Shown here one piece after another: positions 24,341 through 36,403 of a stretch of DNA of 64,000 nt. Made by a program: the position numbers and the translations under genes. The notes under the pieces are model-generated. The model made no database searches. It worked only from the letters and a program-made list of their open reading frames with translations, and was not told the DNA's origin. Origin of the DNA: Boswellia sacra (Eukaryota > Streptophyta > Magnoliopsida > Sapindales > Burseraceae); contig SNVD02009837.1 in the NCBI GenBank assembly GCA_013180625.2, positions 62,001 to 126,000 of the forward strand. The letters run 5' to 3'. How positions within the stretch are numbered: the stretch's first letter is position 1; each line of letters starts with the position of its first letter.

Positions 24341-25713
24341 ATGCAGGATATGGAAACTTTACGCATCCTTATTCTATACGATGGTTCTTGGACTATGCAA
24401 GAGAATGGTGGTTATTTGTACACTGGTGGGATAGCCAAACCATTGATAATTAGTAGGTGTGCTACCTATAATGAGTTGGTTGAGTGTATTAGTACTGAAA
24501 TAGGTTGGGATCTTCGTAAGCATAACATGACTTTAGATGTTTAATTTGCTTTTAAGGGTGTTCCGCAAATGCCAACTCCTATTGAGACTGACAAAGATGT
24601 TTGTTTTTTTATACAACATTGTTTGGAGAACCAATAGTCATATACACCATTAATTGTCAAAGTTGAAGATAGGGAGAAGTGAAGACAGAAGTCAGGATCC
24701 GATGCAGTACGAAGGCGACAAAGATCTTCTCATCCCTCTTTATTTCGCTTAGCAAGTGAAAGCAACTAATTAAGTGAGTCCAGTCCTGTTTGTGTACAAC
24801 CACAATTGAATAATGACGTTGACATTGAGTTTGAGCAATATTCAGGGCATGTAGCGCATGAGCAGTTGGGGTGTTAGTTAAAAATGAAGAACGGATGCCC
24901 CCGTCGATGCCATCGAGATTAGTACGTCATCTCGATAGCATTAGAGAGTTTGAGAGTTTAGATAATATTGATGTTAATAATATTAGTGATGATGTTAATG
25001 ATGACAAAGGTAATGATGAAGATTATGATGATGGTAGTGATGAAGATTATGATGATGGTAGTGATGATGTTAGTGAGCATGGTGACAATGAGAATGATGA
25101 TTGCACTATTCGTATTGAGAATCATGTGAAGGGTTTGGATGATTTTATTGTTGATGGGCAGGATGTAGACGGTTCAAATTTGAATGATGATGAATAGACG
25201 AAGATCTTCAATGATGTGAACCAGGATGTGCCGTTTACCATTCCTTCTCCAATTTACTCCGCACCTACTCCTCTACTATACGGACATCAACAAGATCCGA
25301 TGTGGAATAATGAGCCGAGAATGGATGCAAATCCTATACATGAAGAAGCTAATTTGGGCTCTGAAAATGACAACCGTCAGGCTAACACATTTAGGTGGAT
25401 GCCGCCTGTTATGCATTCATCATCCACAGATGGCAATGAAGTTTCATCGTCGTTTATAGTTGATGGAATTGATGTTGCGGTTGGACAGATGTTTAACAGC
25501 AAAACGGAGCTTTGTGGGAAGTTATCAAATTTGGCATTAAAACGCAACTTTCAATTCAAGGTGAGAAACTCCAACGTAACAAGGTTTGAGGTTGTCTGCC
25601 GTGCTGCATCTTGTAAATGGCATTTACGTGCCACAAAGGTAGCTGATTCACATTTCTTCCAAGTGAAAAAGTATAAGAACCATCACACGTGCTTCAGAGC
25701 CAGACTTCTATAA
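24341..25713 (+). pseudogene. MULE transposase, N-terminal part (MULE B)
   Basis: Starts at ATG 24341 with LRILILYDGSW, a typical start of plant MULE transposases. It continues through in-frame stops (24542 and later) and a frame change. An acidic Asp/Asn/Gly-rich stretch lies at 24960-25190. At about 25470-25700 is the MuDR DNA-binding domain: VGQMFNSKTEL, RNFQFKVRNS, CKWHLRATK, KKYKNHHTC. The gene stops there: the DDE catalytic domain, SWIM finger and zinc knuckle have been deleted. It retains an N-terminal piece that MULE C has lost. Confidence 0.85.
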
Positions 25714-25827
25714 AAACATAAAATGCTAATAATGGTAACAAAAAACTTAACTATAACCATCAACTGCTAAAAAATAAAATTATTTCACTACATTGTACTT
25801 CAAACACCATATTTTTACCTTCAATAA

Positions 25828-26102
25828 GGAACCACATCTAGTCATCGTACCCCACTATATTAACCTCTTACTGAAGCACATTGTGCACCAACTGAGACGG
25901 AAAGAACAGCTCTCGAATGTCTAGGACAAATCTAAGACATGTATTATGAAACATGTTTTGTTGCCTCTCACTTAATGTCGCGCGAATCCAATCTATGCAG
26001 TCCAAACTTGTTAAATTTGCGATAACCGCATGGTAGCGCTCATCATACGGTGTCTTGAAAGTGAAAGACAGTCAAAATTCATTTGTCATTTGCTTCAACC
26101 TG
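25828..26102 (-). pseudogene. first coding exon of the antisense DUF1985/Ulp1 gene, remnant (MULE B)
   Basis: About 80 percent identical by eye to 56030-56310 in MULE C, where the minus strand encodes the start of the DUF1985 gene. Shared stretches include GAAGCACATTGTGCACCAAC and ACCGCATGGTAG. Stops interrupt the frame and the rest of the gene is deleted. Confidence 0.65.
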
Positions 26103-26154
26103 CAAAAAAAAAAATGTCCGTTATAGTTAAATTTCATGAAAAAAGGCAAAAAAA

Positions 26155-26772
26155 CAAGGCTAAAACAATCAAACTGTCAAAACGCTTGACAAAACTTGAC
26201 GACACACGACATGCTCGATAAAGCTCGATAACAAAAACCGATGAAACTTCTGTCGGATTAAACTTTTGTCAGATTCCTTCATCCGACATATGCTAGGTCA
26301 GACATCCGACAATACGACTGTGCCCGATGTTAGCTTAGTCGAGTGTCGGATTCAGAATTCGACATTGTCAAACTTTCGGTTGACGTATTTGACACTCGAC
26401 ACAATTGTTTTCACTTTCATCGAATGTCGGTTGGTCGAAGAAACCGACACAGAAACCGACACGGAAACCGACACTCGATGAAAGTGATAATTGATTCGTC
26501 TGACAAATGTGTCGAGTCCTATCGGATGCACGAACCGACACTCGTTATCAGGTCATTTAACATAAATCCGACACTCGAAATTCCCAATAACAGATATGTC
26601 GAGTGTCGGAGACATGGTTCGAGATATCGTGATGTCGGTTTCTACAAAACCGACACTCGATGTCGACGAAAATGCCCTGATGACGAGTGTCGCTTGGTAC
26701 ATCCGACAGGACTTGACGCTTAATATCGACCGTCGAGTCTAAATCGACACTCGTTATCATCTTCATCGCAAT
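26155..26772. repeat. CTCGACA/CCGACACTCG array, right arm of MULE B
   Basis: About 600 bp of units with CGACACTCGA, GTCGGATT and AACCGACAC. The opposite strand carries the GTGTCGAG word of the left arm, so the arms face each other. Frames at 26266-26766 reflect the repeat only. Confidence 0.8.
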
Positions 26773-27464
26773 GAAAATCGTCGGTTTCCACCATTTTCAT
26801 GCACATCAAACCACAAAATCAACCTAATAACATTTCATTTAGCCTCATAAACACAGAATGAGTACAAAAATTGATCTGAAACTCAAATCTCAAATTCAAA
26901 ATCTCTAAAATCTAACCTAAAACCCTAAGAAATTCAAATGTTTAATTTCGTTTATAAATCTCTATTTCTTCGGATTATGCCTAATCTAAACATCATTTTC
27001 ATTCTTTATAACGTAAATATCATTTTAAACGGTCCAGAAAATAACCATAAAAATAAAAAATAACAAAAAAATCGACGAAATAACTTATCTAAGTATCGAT
27101 TCTTGCTTATCTTTGTGTCTTCTTGCTTGTATCCTCAAAAGATCGTCGTGTCAATTCCTCTTCCTGTATTTCAGATGGTGTGAGTGGTGTAGAAGACTAT
27201 CGAGTGGTGTAGAAGGTTTTAATAACAACAATAGACGATATAATAAAAAAAAATGAAGAGTTTTATAATAAATTTAATTTTTAAAGAGCATTTTGATTAT
27301 TTTATAAAGAAAGTATCTGTAACGTAACAATTTTTTTACGACGTATCTAAATTTTACTATAGAGCTGATATCGTTTATTTTTTCATTTTCTCTCGTATTT
27401 TCTTCCACGTTCTCTCTCGTTGTTAATCATTGTTAATGGACGGTTTTGAGAGCCAGCCCCTGAT

Positions 27465-27620
27465 CTGCGACTGGTCGGCGACGGAAGCTTAGAAGCTTTC
27501 AGCAAGCCGGCTTCTGATCAGCTGATTTACGACTGGTCAGCGACTGGCTTGGAAGAAGCTTTCAGCAAGCCAGCGGCTGGTCAGCGACGGCAAAAGCTTT
27601 CAGCGACGGAACTTTCAGCG
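27465..27620. repeat. degenerate GC-rich repeats around GAAGCTTTCAGCAAGCC
   Basis: GAAGCTTTCAGCAAGCC occurs at about 27491 and 27555, and CTGGTC(A/G)GCGAC recurs several times up to 27700. The stretch lies in the right part of the enclosing TIR element. The two overlapping frames here (+27549-27824 and -27581-27862) have no family likeness. Confidence 0.5.
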
Positions 27621-28737
27621 GTGACCAAAGAACCTTGGGCGAGCGACAGGTTCTGCTCGTCGGCAACGGCAGTAGTGATGCAGGGCTGGTCGGCGATGGC
27701 GGTGAAGAGGCGTGATGCAGAGGCGACAATGCGAGGCTGGTCGACGATAATCGGGTATCGGTTGGACTTGGCAGCGGATAATTCTCTCCTCTTTTTTTTT
27801 TTGGGTAAATTTGATTTGGGATGAATTATTTCTCTAACAATTGTATAGGGATGAATTCCCAATCAAGGGCTGAAATCAAGTGCAGAGTGACAGCGAAGGA
27901 AGAAGAATTGTCCTTGAAGTTCAAAGAACTTTTGAAATGTAAATATGGTGGGTTCAGGTGAAAGCGGCGTTGATGAGGGGTTGTATGGTTTTAGGTTGGT
28001 TGATTTGATTAGGTTTGATTGTTTCAGTTTGGGTGGATTGTTTTTACTGTAAAGGTGGTTGATGCTGGTTGAGTCGAGGGTGGAGGTCGGTGGCGGAGAT
28101 GCTGACTTAGGGGGGAGGGTTGCAGCCCTTTTCCAGTTTCAGAGAGCCGAGAGGGATTGGATTTTTTTTTTTTTAATCTTTAGATAAAAAATTATTGTAT
28201 TATTTTAAATAAGACAAAGAAGGTAAATTGTCTTTGCATAATCTTCGCTGCAGATTTTTCTAATAGAGAGGTTAGAGTGGAGTTACCGTTGTTGTATCGA
28301 TACAGTAATTTTATTATAGTAATTTTATTGTAGTGTATAGAAATCGTAAACGTATATTTAAAACTCGTAAATCGATTAAAAAAATTATATTTATGATTTT
28401 TATATATTTTTTATTTATATTTATTTATATATAATTTTTATTTATTTGATTATTATTTTTACGTAAATAAACAGTAACTATATCGTATAGCTACTATAGC
28501 TGCGTAGTTTTTCCCGTTAAGGTGGGGGCTGTATGGTCCTGTCCATCTAGTGGGGGTGACGCTGTTACTGCTGCTTAGACTATCTAACGGGGGTGGCAGG
28601 TTTTTGTTTTACCGGTTTCATTTCTAAGCTACAAAGCGTAGTCGTTTTGGCTTCACTTTGGGCAGGACACACTGGCATTCAACTCAAGCAGCTGGTCATA
28701 GTTTAACTAAACTCTCCATTTGGTTTCGTTTCACAAA

Positions 28738-30836
28738 ATGAGAAGTCTTTATCTTGTCTTCAAACCACCCACTTTACCCGCCAAAACCATTCAATCCTCT
28801 CGAAAGCTTTCTCGACAAACCAAAGAATCCCATTTCGTATCTCTCATCCACTTCTCCAAATCCCTCAAACAACTCCGCCAAATCCATGCTCAGATTCTCC
28901 GCCACAACCTCCTTCCAAGCAGCCGCATCACTACCCAGTTGATATCCGCCGCTTCTTTACTCAAATCCGTTGACTACGCCATCTCCATCTTTGACCACTT
29001 CACCCCCAAGAACTTGCATGTTTTCAACGCTTTGATTCGTGGGTTGGCGGAGAATTTGCGTTTCCAGAGTTCTGTTTCTTGTTTTGTGTCTATGTTAAGG
29101 TTGAGTGTCAAGCCTGATAGGCTTACTTACCCGTTTGTGTTGAAAGCGGTTACAGGGTTGTGTTTTGGGGATCTGGGTCGTGCTCTGCATGGTGTGGTTG
29201 TGAAAGTTGGGGTTGAGTTTGATGAGTTTGTGAGGGTTTGTTTGGTTGATATGTATGTAAAAGTTGAAGATTTGGAGTCGGGTTTGAAGCTGTTCGATGA
29301 AAGTCTTGAGAGAAATGAGAGTGTTTTGTTGTGGAATGTTTTGATTAATGGGTGTTGTAAGGTTGGGGAGTTGGGGAAGGCGGTGGAGCTTTTTGAGGCA
29401 ATGCCGCAGAGGAGTTTGGGGTCGTGGAATTGTTTGATAAATGGGTTTATGAGGAATGGGGATTTGAAGAGAGCAAGTGAGCTTTTTGAGGAAATGCCGG
29501 AGAAGAATGTGGTCTCTTGGACCACGATGGTTAGCGGGTATTCGCAGAATGGAGAAGATGAAAGGGCATTGGGAGTGTTTTTTGACATGTTGAATGAGGG
29601 TGTGAGGGCAAATGATCATACTATTGTTTCGGCTCTTTCAGCTTGTGCAAAACTTGGTGCTCTTGAAGCTGGAGTACGAATTCACAATTATATTTCAAGC
29701 AATGGTTTTAGGTTGAATAGAGCTGTTGGAAATGCTTTGGTGGATATGTATGCAAAATGTGGGAATATTCAGGCTGCAAGTACGGTTTTCAGAGAGATGA
29801 AAGAGAAGGACCTTCTTACTTGGACTGCTATGATATGGGGCTGGGCAATCCATGGAAATTTTGAGCAATCTATCCAATGCTTCAAGAAGATGATGTATTC
29901 AGGTGTTTGACCTCATACTTTTTTTTTTTTTTTTAAATCCATCCAAAGTTTGTAGGGATTTCTTTCTTTCTTTTTCAGAAAGTTGAAGTTTCTGTTTTTG
30001 CAGGGATAAAACCAGATGCGATTGTCTTCCTTGCCTTACTAACTGCATGTTCACACTCTGGGCAAGTAAATATGGGACTTAATTTCTTTGACAGCATGAG
30101 GCTTGACTATTGCATCGAGGCCACTATGAAGCATTACACATTGATTGTTGATATGTTAGGCAGGGCAGGTCGGCTAGATGAGGCTCTAAATTTCATTGAA
30201 AGGATGCCAATAGCTCCTGATTTTGTGATATGGGGAGCACTCTTTTGTGCTTGTCGGGCTCGCAAGAACATCCAAATGGCTGAATTAGCCTCACAGGAGC
30301 TCCTGCAGATTGAACCTAAGCATCCTGGGAGCTATGTCTTTTTGTCGAACATTTATGCATCAGCTGGGAGATGGGAAGATGTAGAGAGAGTAAGGACATT
30401 GATGCAGAGTGGAAGAGTAGAAAAAGATCCAGGATGGAGTTATATTGAGGTGGATGGTCAAGTGCATGGTTTTGTAGCTGGTGATTATGCTCATCAGGAT
30501 GCAAAGGAGATATACTTAAAGTTACATGAAATGAAGACTGAAGCTAGGGAGCAAGGATACGTGCCTGGAACGGAGTGGGTACTACATAACATTGAAGAAG
30601 AGGAGAAGGAAGATGCATTGCGAAGTCATAGTGAGAAGTTAGCTCTTGCTTTTGGGCTCATCCGAACTGCTCCAGGAAGAACGATAAGGATTGTGAAGAA
30701 CCTTAGAGTATGTGGAGACTGCCATTCTATGATGAAATATGCTAGTAAGATGAGCCAAAGGGAGATAGTCTTAAGAGATATAAAGAGATTCCATCATTTC
30801 AAGGATGGAGTTTGCTCGTGTGGAGATTATTGGTAA
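28738..30836 (+). CDS. pentatricopeptide repeat protein, E/DYW class
   Basis: Complete gene of 665 residues. Exon 1 is 28738-29902, a 101-bp GT-AG intron is 29903-30003, and exon 2 is 30004-30836. The intron splits a Gly codon (phase 1); read-through meets TGA at 29908. The start is the first ATG in frame (MRSLYLVFKPP), and the basic Ser-rich N-terminus suits an organelle presequence. Exon 1 carries PLS-type PPR repeats, e.g. NVLINGCCKVGELGKAVELF and TAMIWGWAIHGNFEQSIQCF. Exon 2 has the E motifs, the PG box PGWSYIEVDGQVHGF and a full DYW domain with HSEKLA, CGDCHS and terminal CGDYW, the zinc-binding deaminase signature. DYW proteins edit C to U in organelle RNA; the target is unknown. Length and sequence recall Arabidopsis At1g04840. 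Confidence 0.95.
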
Positions 30837-31451
30837 CAGTATATTGTAAGTACTGTTTGTCTACTACATAATATCTTATTGGTGATAATGACATAAGGTA
30901 TCGCATTAACTGTATTTCTTCTTACTTCGGTCTTCTACTCATTTTTTGATATCTCTATCAACATGCGGACTTAATAGAAAGTTTTTGTTTAGCGGGCGCA
31001 GGCATATAGCCTAGAACTCCTAATATGGTCTTCAAAAACTATTTGTGTTTATGTACTTCCAATTATAATTGATCAATTATTTCCTCTTCTATAAGCATGG
31101 CATTCTATCTGTTATTTCTAGTATTGATGAGAAAAATCTGTACAATTTGTGGCTATAAAATGTATGGACTGTTTTGTATTGTGAATGGGTGGCATGTGAA
31201 TCAAAGTAAATTATATCTTAAATAATAGTTTTGTGCTTTTTTTTTCTCCATTTATAACTTCTCTATCACAAGTATCATAAACTTATTCTATATTCCTGAT
31301 GGTGTTCTGCATTTTTGTAACCTCTGTAAATTTATTTCCCTTATTTTGTTACCTGCCCTCTCCTATTTGTTTCTTTTTTTTTAATTGGAAAGAATTTGTA
31401 TTGGCAGGAAACTTCTAGAAGCAAAGTGAATTGAGAAGGAAATGAAAGAAC
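30837..31451. other. 3' UTR of the PPR gene and spacer
   Basis: AT-rich sequence without coding signal. A spliced leader block for the following small ORF may be 31408-31454, preceded by a TTGGCAG acceptor and followed by GTATGC. Confidence 0.4.
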
Positions 31452-32056
31452 ATGGTATGCCTTTGCCTGGGGTATCTTTGTACTTCATTGTATTTGTATT
31501 TCAATCTAATACTTAAAACAGTAAAGGCTTCTTTCTTCGTTTGAATTCATTGGATGAATTGTTGTTTTCTCCAGCTTCTTGGCGTTGTGGAAAAGCTGAG
31601 AAAGTGGAAGAATAAAAGAGCTAAGAAAACAAAATCATTAAAAATTGGAAGAAGGTCAGGTACCTGCTAGCCTTTTGCAGCTTTCTTTTTCTTCCCCCAT
31701 GATTATCCAACACATGTTCTTAACATTTTTGGTTCGTTCTTCGAGTATCATTTGACTTTCATTTAAAGAAGAAGATTGCTCAAACATCTCATTATATTTA
31801 GCATAGCAACATTTCACTAGCTCTGATTTTGCAAGTAATGAAAAATAGGGGAAGTTGTATTTATAGATATTTTTCTATTGCTCTCTCACTGAAATGCTTT
31901 GCGTAAGCTATTTGTTTTTATTTTGGATTTCCTATTTTAGTTGAGAGAATTATTTTAGTTATTTTTCACAGGCAGAAAGGAGGAGACTATGGATTGCTCC
32001 CAACAGATCCTGCAGCCATAAACCCTTCAACTTTTATTACGGAGGAGATTGTTTAA
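31452..32056 (+). CDS. possible spliced small ORF, 55 residues, Lys-rich
   Basis: Three blocks with GT-AG borders join in one frame: ATG at 31452-31454 (last codon of a block from 31408), 31575-31654 and 31972-32056, ending TAA at 32054-32056. The product would be 55 residues. It begins MLLGVVEKLRKWKNKRAKK, is strongly basic in the middle, and ends with KGGDYGLLPTDPAAINP and an acidic tail. An in-frame TGA lies just upstream of the ATG, so no longer N-terminus is possible in this block. I recognise no family. It might instead be a spliced 3' UTR of the PPR transcript. The open frame across two introns is the only argument for coding. Confidence 0.3.
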
Positions 32057-33748
32057 ATAATGTAGTATAGTATTCAAGGTTCTTAGAAAGTGAGCTCTAC
32101 TGATTTAGAGTAATCTCAAATGACTCGTGTTTGAAAAGATTTTACCGTTCATGACTGTAATTTTCCTTTTAGGCTTGTCAAGCTTTACACGTTCAATTGG
32201 ATTTGTTCCCTGAAAAATACAAGAAAAAAGATAAATGTAATTAATGATAATTTGTATGAATAGAAGTTACATTGGATTGTTTTATTGTATATAATGATTA
32301 TGTTCACTTAAAAATGTTTTACCTCATTTTTCTCTAAAACACGACAGATGTCATTAGGCTTGCTTTTGTAAATGCATGATTCAATTGTTACTGGAAATGT
32401 GAAGAGGGAGGTGAAAGGGAAGTGGGCTACTGCGACGGATAAGCAAATAAAAGAAGAGAAGTAGACGAGAGAGAGAAGGGCAGAGAAGATGAGAGGAGAA
32501 TTTCATTACTTATAGGCTTGCTGTCACCTGTTTAAGCCAATCAGAAAGGCCTCCAAGATAGCCAACAATACATGTACCAGTGAACTCAAGGCAACACAAA
32601 ATTGTTCACGCACATATACAAGTGTCAAGTGGTGGAAAATATGGTTGGACATATTTACAGTAGTTTTATATATTTACACGGCAAGATCTTATGATTTTAA
32701 ATTAATTTTTTATTTATCTATCTTAATCTAAAGGTGTAGAATGCAGAGAATTAAAGAGTTGATGACATTATAGTTATTATCATTTTTTTTTGTTATCTAC
32801 ATATATAACGTCATATATATCCCAAATCATCTTGGAAGTGAAGAGTGTGTTCTTTTATGAACCCAGTAATTTTGTTTTCAATTGAATTTAGAAATATGTG
32901 GTTGATTTTGAATTAATTTGAATTTTGAAAAGAATATGTGGTTGAGATTGAATGTAAATTGCATTGGAAAATATATAGCACAGAAAACAGGATTTGGATT
33001 CATAAAAGAACAGAGTGGAAGTAGGTCAATAAAAAATTTGTTTTTAATAACATAAAAATCTGGCAATAAATTTAACAAACATAATGTAAACCTTTATTTA
33101 AATCGAAATACATCGATATTGATGTAAATTTTTGGTATACTAATTCATAACTAGATAATGATATAAAAACGATGATAATATAGAATCAAAGTAACGATAT
33201 AGCGATAGTCTAGTTAATTTTTTAATTGTGAATTGGTAATATAACTGAGCGAGAAAATAAAAACATATAATATATTTGCAGTCCCTCAAGAGGGTCAACC
33301 GGTGAAGAGGGATAGAAGCATGAAATGAGCGTCTGGGGTAAAAACAACTGTAATTTCAAACTTCGAATGATCAGAGAAATTTGCTTTTTCTGCATATTGG
33401 CACCGTGTGTGCGGACCACTCCATGCTACTCTAATTCTCAAAAGCAACCACTTATATATTTCATATCTATATTGTATTTATTTACTGAAAATTATGTTAG
33501 GAATTGAGTGCCTCTTTCTACGTCATTTACTTTAATTTCTTAGAGACTGATTGAATGTTTTTCCATAAATTATGAGAAAGCTCCATGAACATTCTCGTTT
33601 GATCAAATTGCCGATCATTCATGCACTTATTGATTTTGTTATTCATATAGCACTTCCTTAGATTTTCAAAATCTTGTTCAATGCACTTTAAACTAGTTCA
33701 GATAATTACCGTAAATGATTCTCGTATATATAATTTACACGTCAAGAC
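32057..33748. other. intergenic, nothing recognised
   Basis: AT-rich DNA without a plausible gene or a clear repeat. Frames of 60-66 codons on either strand are what chance predicts at this base composition. Confidence 0.5.
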
Positions 33749-34640
33749 ACTACGACAAAATGGCTTATTTGCAACCTGTATTTTTCAACGGCCGCTAAAA
33801 AATGCTCGCTATTGACCTAAAGATTATATATTTGTTTCAAGGGCTTAACGTTGGTTGGCAAATACAATATGGCTTATTGGAATAATTATTCTCGCAAATA
33901 TTAAGAAAAACCCTTAGAAATATGAATTTTTTTGAGAAACTGTTACCGCCATCTTTACTATCAAGGAGATTTAAATTCCATTGGATTCCTCCTCAAAAAT
34001 GTAATTTTTTTTTTCAAATGAAGTTTTTTCGAGGGATATCACTTGTGGCAACCAATCTAAAGAATTGGTAGAAATAGGAAAAAGTTCCTACGATGGAATG
34101 AGGCCCTCATAAATATTATAATAAAATGATATCCTTTTTTTAATTTGTCACGAAGATTTCCTTCTTATTATGCCATAATTATTTCCAAACGCGTTTTCTT
34201 TTGTCAGATAAACCCTCGAAAACAAAATTCAACAAAGAACATTTATACATGTGTTTGCGAGGGCGTTATTTTCATTGGAATATACATACAATGTACTCAG
34301 AATAAGCTATAATTCCCTCAGTGTAAAACACCCTCGCAAATGATATTTAAATATTATCTCCCTATTTGTAATGAATTTTATTACATTCTTGGTGATATTC
34401 AAATAGACTCTTGGAAAGCCTTTTTCTTTTTTTGGAGAAATTTTGCCACCACAGTTATTTCCGAGGGACTTTTTGGGTCGTCGAATATACCCTTGGAAAA
34501 GCAAAATTATTAGGAAATAAAATTTGTGCTTTTTTTTTTTGGCAAAGGCTTGCAGTCTGCAGAATATATATGAAATATAATTGGAATAGGTAACATTTTC
34601 AAAGGTGGAATAATCCCTCAGAAAGAATATTAGAAAACTA
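33749..34640. repeat. possible truncated CACTA-type end with CCCTCG motifs
   Basis: CACTACGACAAAATGGC at 33749 resembles a CACTA terminus. The following 850 bp repeats a CCTCG(A/C)AAA-like motif in both orientations (for example near 34215, 34330 and 34615). No matching opposite end was found, so this is either a truncated element or another class. Confidence 0.3.
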
Positions 34641-35210
34641 TATGGCGTGTTTGTTTTTGAATTATGTGTTTTTGTTTTCAAAATGATTTGGAAAATGAAT
34701 TTCTATGATTGAAAAAAAATAGTTTAACTGAAGGATATGCGTTTTGAAATAAATTCTGAAAATGTAAATTTAAAAATGATTTTAAGAATATGTGTTTGGG
34801 AATAAATCCTGAAACTAAAATTTTAAAAACAAAAATAAAATATGTGTTTGAAAAAAAAAGTGTTTGAAAATATTTCTTTGAATAGTAAAAAAAAAAGAAA
34901 GAGAATTGAAAACAACGAAATAGCGCTATGACACTTCATAACTTTTTCTTTGGATGTACTTTCATCCTCGGAACATTAAAAAAAAAGCCCTAAAAAAGTG
35001 AAAATTTTTTAGGGAAAATTTGTTGCTTTTTTCTTTTTTTAATGAGCTTAAGCAACTTTTTGCTACCACAAATTTGCCACAATTTTATTAACTTCATAAT
35101 AATTTCTTTCAATACAATGCATATAACCAAATTTTTAATGAGTGGCATCCACTAAAGGACGAAATATATATCCTGCTATTTACACAGTCCATATATAATA
35201 TAATTAGGTT

Positions 35211-35436
35211 CAGAGCTACGTTGCTCCATTGGGAGGCCAGCCTTGGCCTTATCCAGGCCAAAAAATTTATTTAAATAATATAACAAAAAATTAAAATTTT
35301 ACTCATTGTAGTCCGTATATTCGTAGTGTCTCACTCATTTCGTACCCCTTAATTAATGCTTAGCTTCTAAAATCTCTCCTCAATATTTATTTCTCACGTT
35401 AGCCCCCACAACTATCAATTCCTTGCTCCATCCCTG
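35211..35436. mobile_element. putative short MITE
   Basis: The block runs from CAGAGCTACGTTGCTCCAT to CTTGCTCCATCCCTG, with weakly inverted CAGAG...CCCTG ends around a more GC-rich interior. A target duplication was not recognised, so the call is tentative. Confidence 0.3.
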
Positions 35437-35438
35437 AA

Positions 35439-35508
35439 TATATTATATGTTATATATGCTAATTAAATATGGATATATTATATGTTATATATGCTAATTA
35501 AATATGGA
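35439..35508. repeat. perfect 35-bp tandem duplication
   Basis: Two adjacent identical 35-bp units (35439-35473 and 35474-35508), each starting TATATTATATG and ending AATATGGA. Confidence 0.95.
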
Positions 35509-36403
35509 CCACAAGTAATTTAATTTAAAGATCAACAAAAATTCAATATTTAATCCTATATATGCTATGCTATTTTGTTTACTATACGATATGGCTACAT
35601 GTACCTTTTGTTACATTTTTTATTTTGAACATAAACTATTTAAATAACTTGTTTCTTTGTTGAATTAATAAAGAAAACAAAAAATGGGCAAGAACTTTTT
35701 CCTTCTATAGAGAATGAAAACTAAAAACCTTAAGCAACTGATATATGTCTATGTTTTAGGGTCTTTTAATATGGGCTTTTTTTTTTTTAAATTTTAGTTT
35801 ATGAAAGTATAGTTAATATGCGTAGCGTTAAAATTTAAAAAAGAGAATTTTTCTTTTTTAAAAATAATTACTGTAAAGAATTATTGATTGTTTGGTCATA
35901 TGAAAACAAAAAGTACTCTTAGTTATGATTTATCAAGAAGGGTTATTGTAAATTACACAAACTAAATTTTCTAAAATATATAATATGATAAATATAACTT
36001 AGATACATTTCAATTCTTTTTCTTTTTCTTTCTATGTTTTAAAGGGGTTGAAAGTAGACATAAAAAAAGAATCTTGTTCCCTCATAAAATCTTTAAATTG
36101 TAGTTAAATGACCTAACATTTATGAAGAGCTTTTATATTAAAAAGTTAGTACTTTAATTAGTACTGGAATGGTCAATGAAACAAATAGAGGTATAACAAA
36201 AAAATTCTTTTTGGCTTGGTAATTTTTTTAAAATCAATCTTGATGATATTTTAAGAAAAGTTTAGTAATAGAAAAAAAAAAAGGAAAACTATCCAAAGCA
36301 CAATGAGTTTTATTATTCAAATATCTATTTTATTTGAAAACTTAGAGATATCAAAACAAATAATTCATATGATTTACTTAAAGGTTATTGTAATTTTTTA
36401 AAG

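Larger units (their letters stand above)
23432..27392. mobile_element. MULE B, internally deleted Mutator-like element
   Basis: The ends (23432-23550 and 27275-27392) are divergent inverted repeats related to the MULE C TIRs; the left one shares ATCCTGAAAAATTTTCAT and ATAGACACTTT. Possible 9-bp duplications TAATATTTT and TCGTATTTT agree at 7 of 9 positions. It has left and right TCGA-core arrays, a transposase 5' part, and a stub of the antisense DUF1985 gene. The middle, about 5.4 kb by comparison with MULE C, is missing at about 25713-25800. Confidence 0.75.
23200..28613. mobile_element. TIR element (MULE-like) that encloses MULE B
   Basis: Left 23200-23300 and right 28509-28613 are inverted copies about 100 bp long. 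They share GTTAGATAGTCTAAG, TAACAGCGTCACC and CATACAGCCCC, with small gaps. Candidate duplications GGTTTTTAT and GGTTTCATT flank the ends imperfectly. Without MULE B the element would be about 1.45 kb: 130 bp on the left and 1.1 kb on the right. No transposase is visible in that remainder, so it is probably non-autonomous. The superfamily call is weak. Confidence 0.6.
34641..36403. other. intergenic, AT-rich, with small repeats
   Basis: No gene seen. It holds a putative MITE at 35211-35436 and a 35-bp duplication at 35439-35508, listed separately; the remainder is low-complexity A/T-rich sequence. Confidence 0.5.

Noticed and set aside
27549..27862. Two overlapping frames of 91-93 codons on opposite strands
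   Set aside because: They cross GC-rich degenerate repeats, and neither has family likeness or splice context.
29095..29619. Antisense frames of 150-174 codons across the PPR gene
   Set aside because: They mirror the codon structure of the + strand PPR repeats; the + frame has clear domains and the antisense has none.
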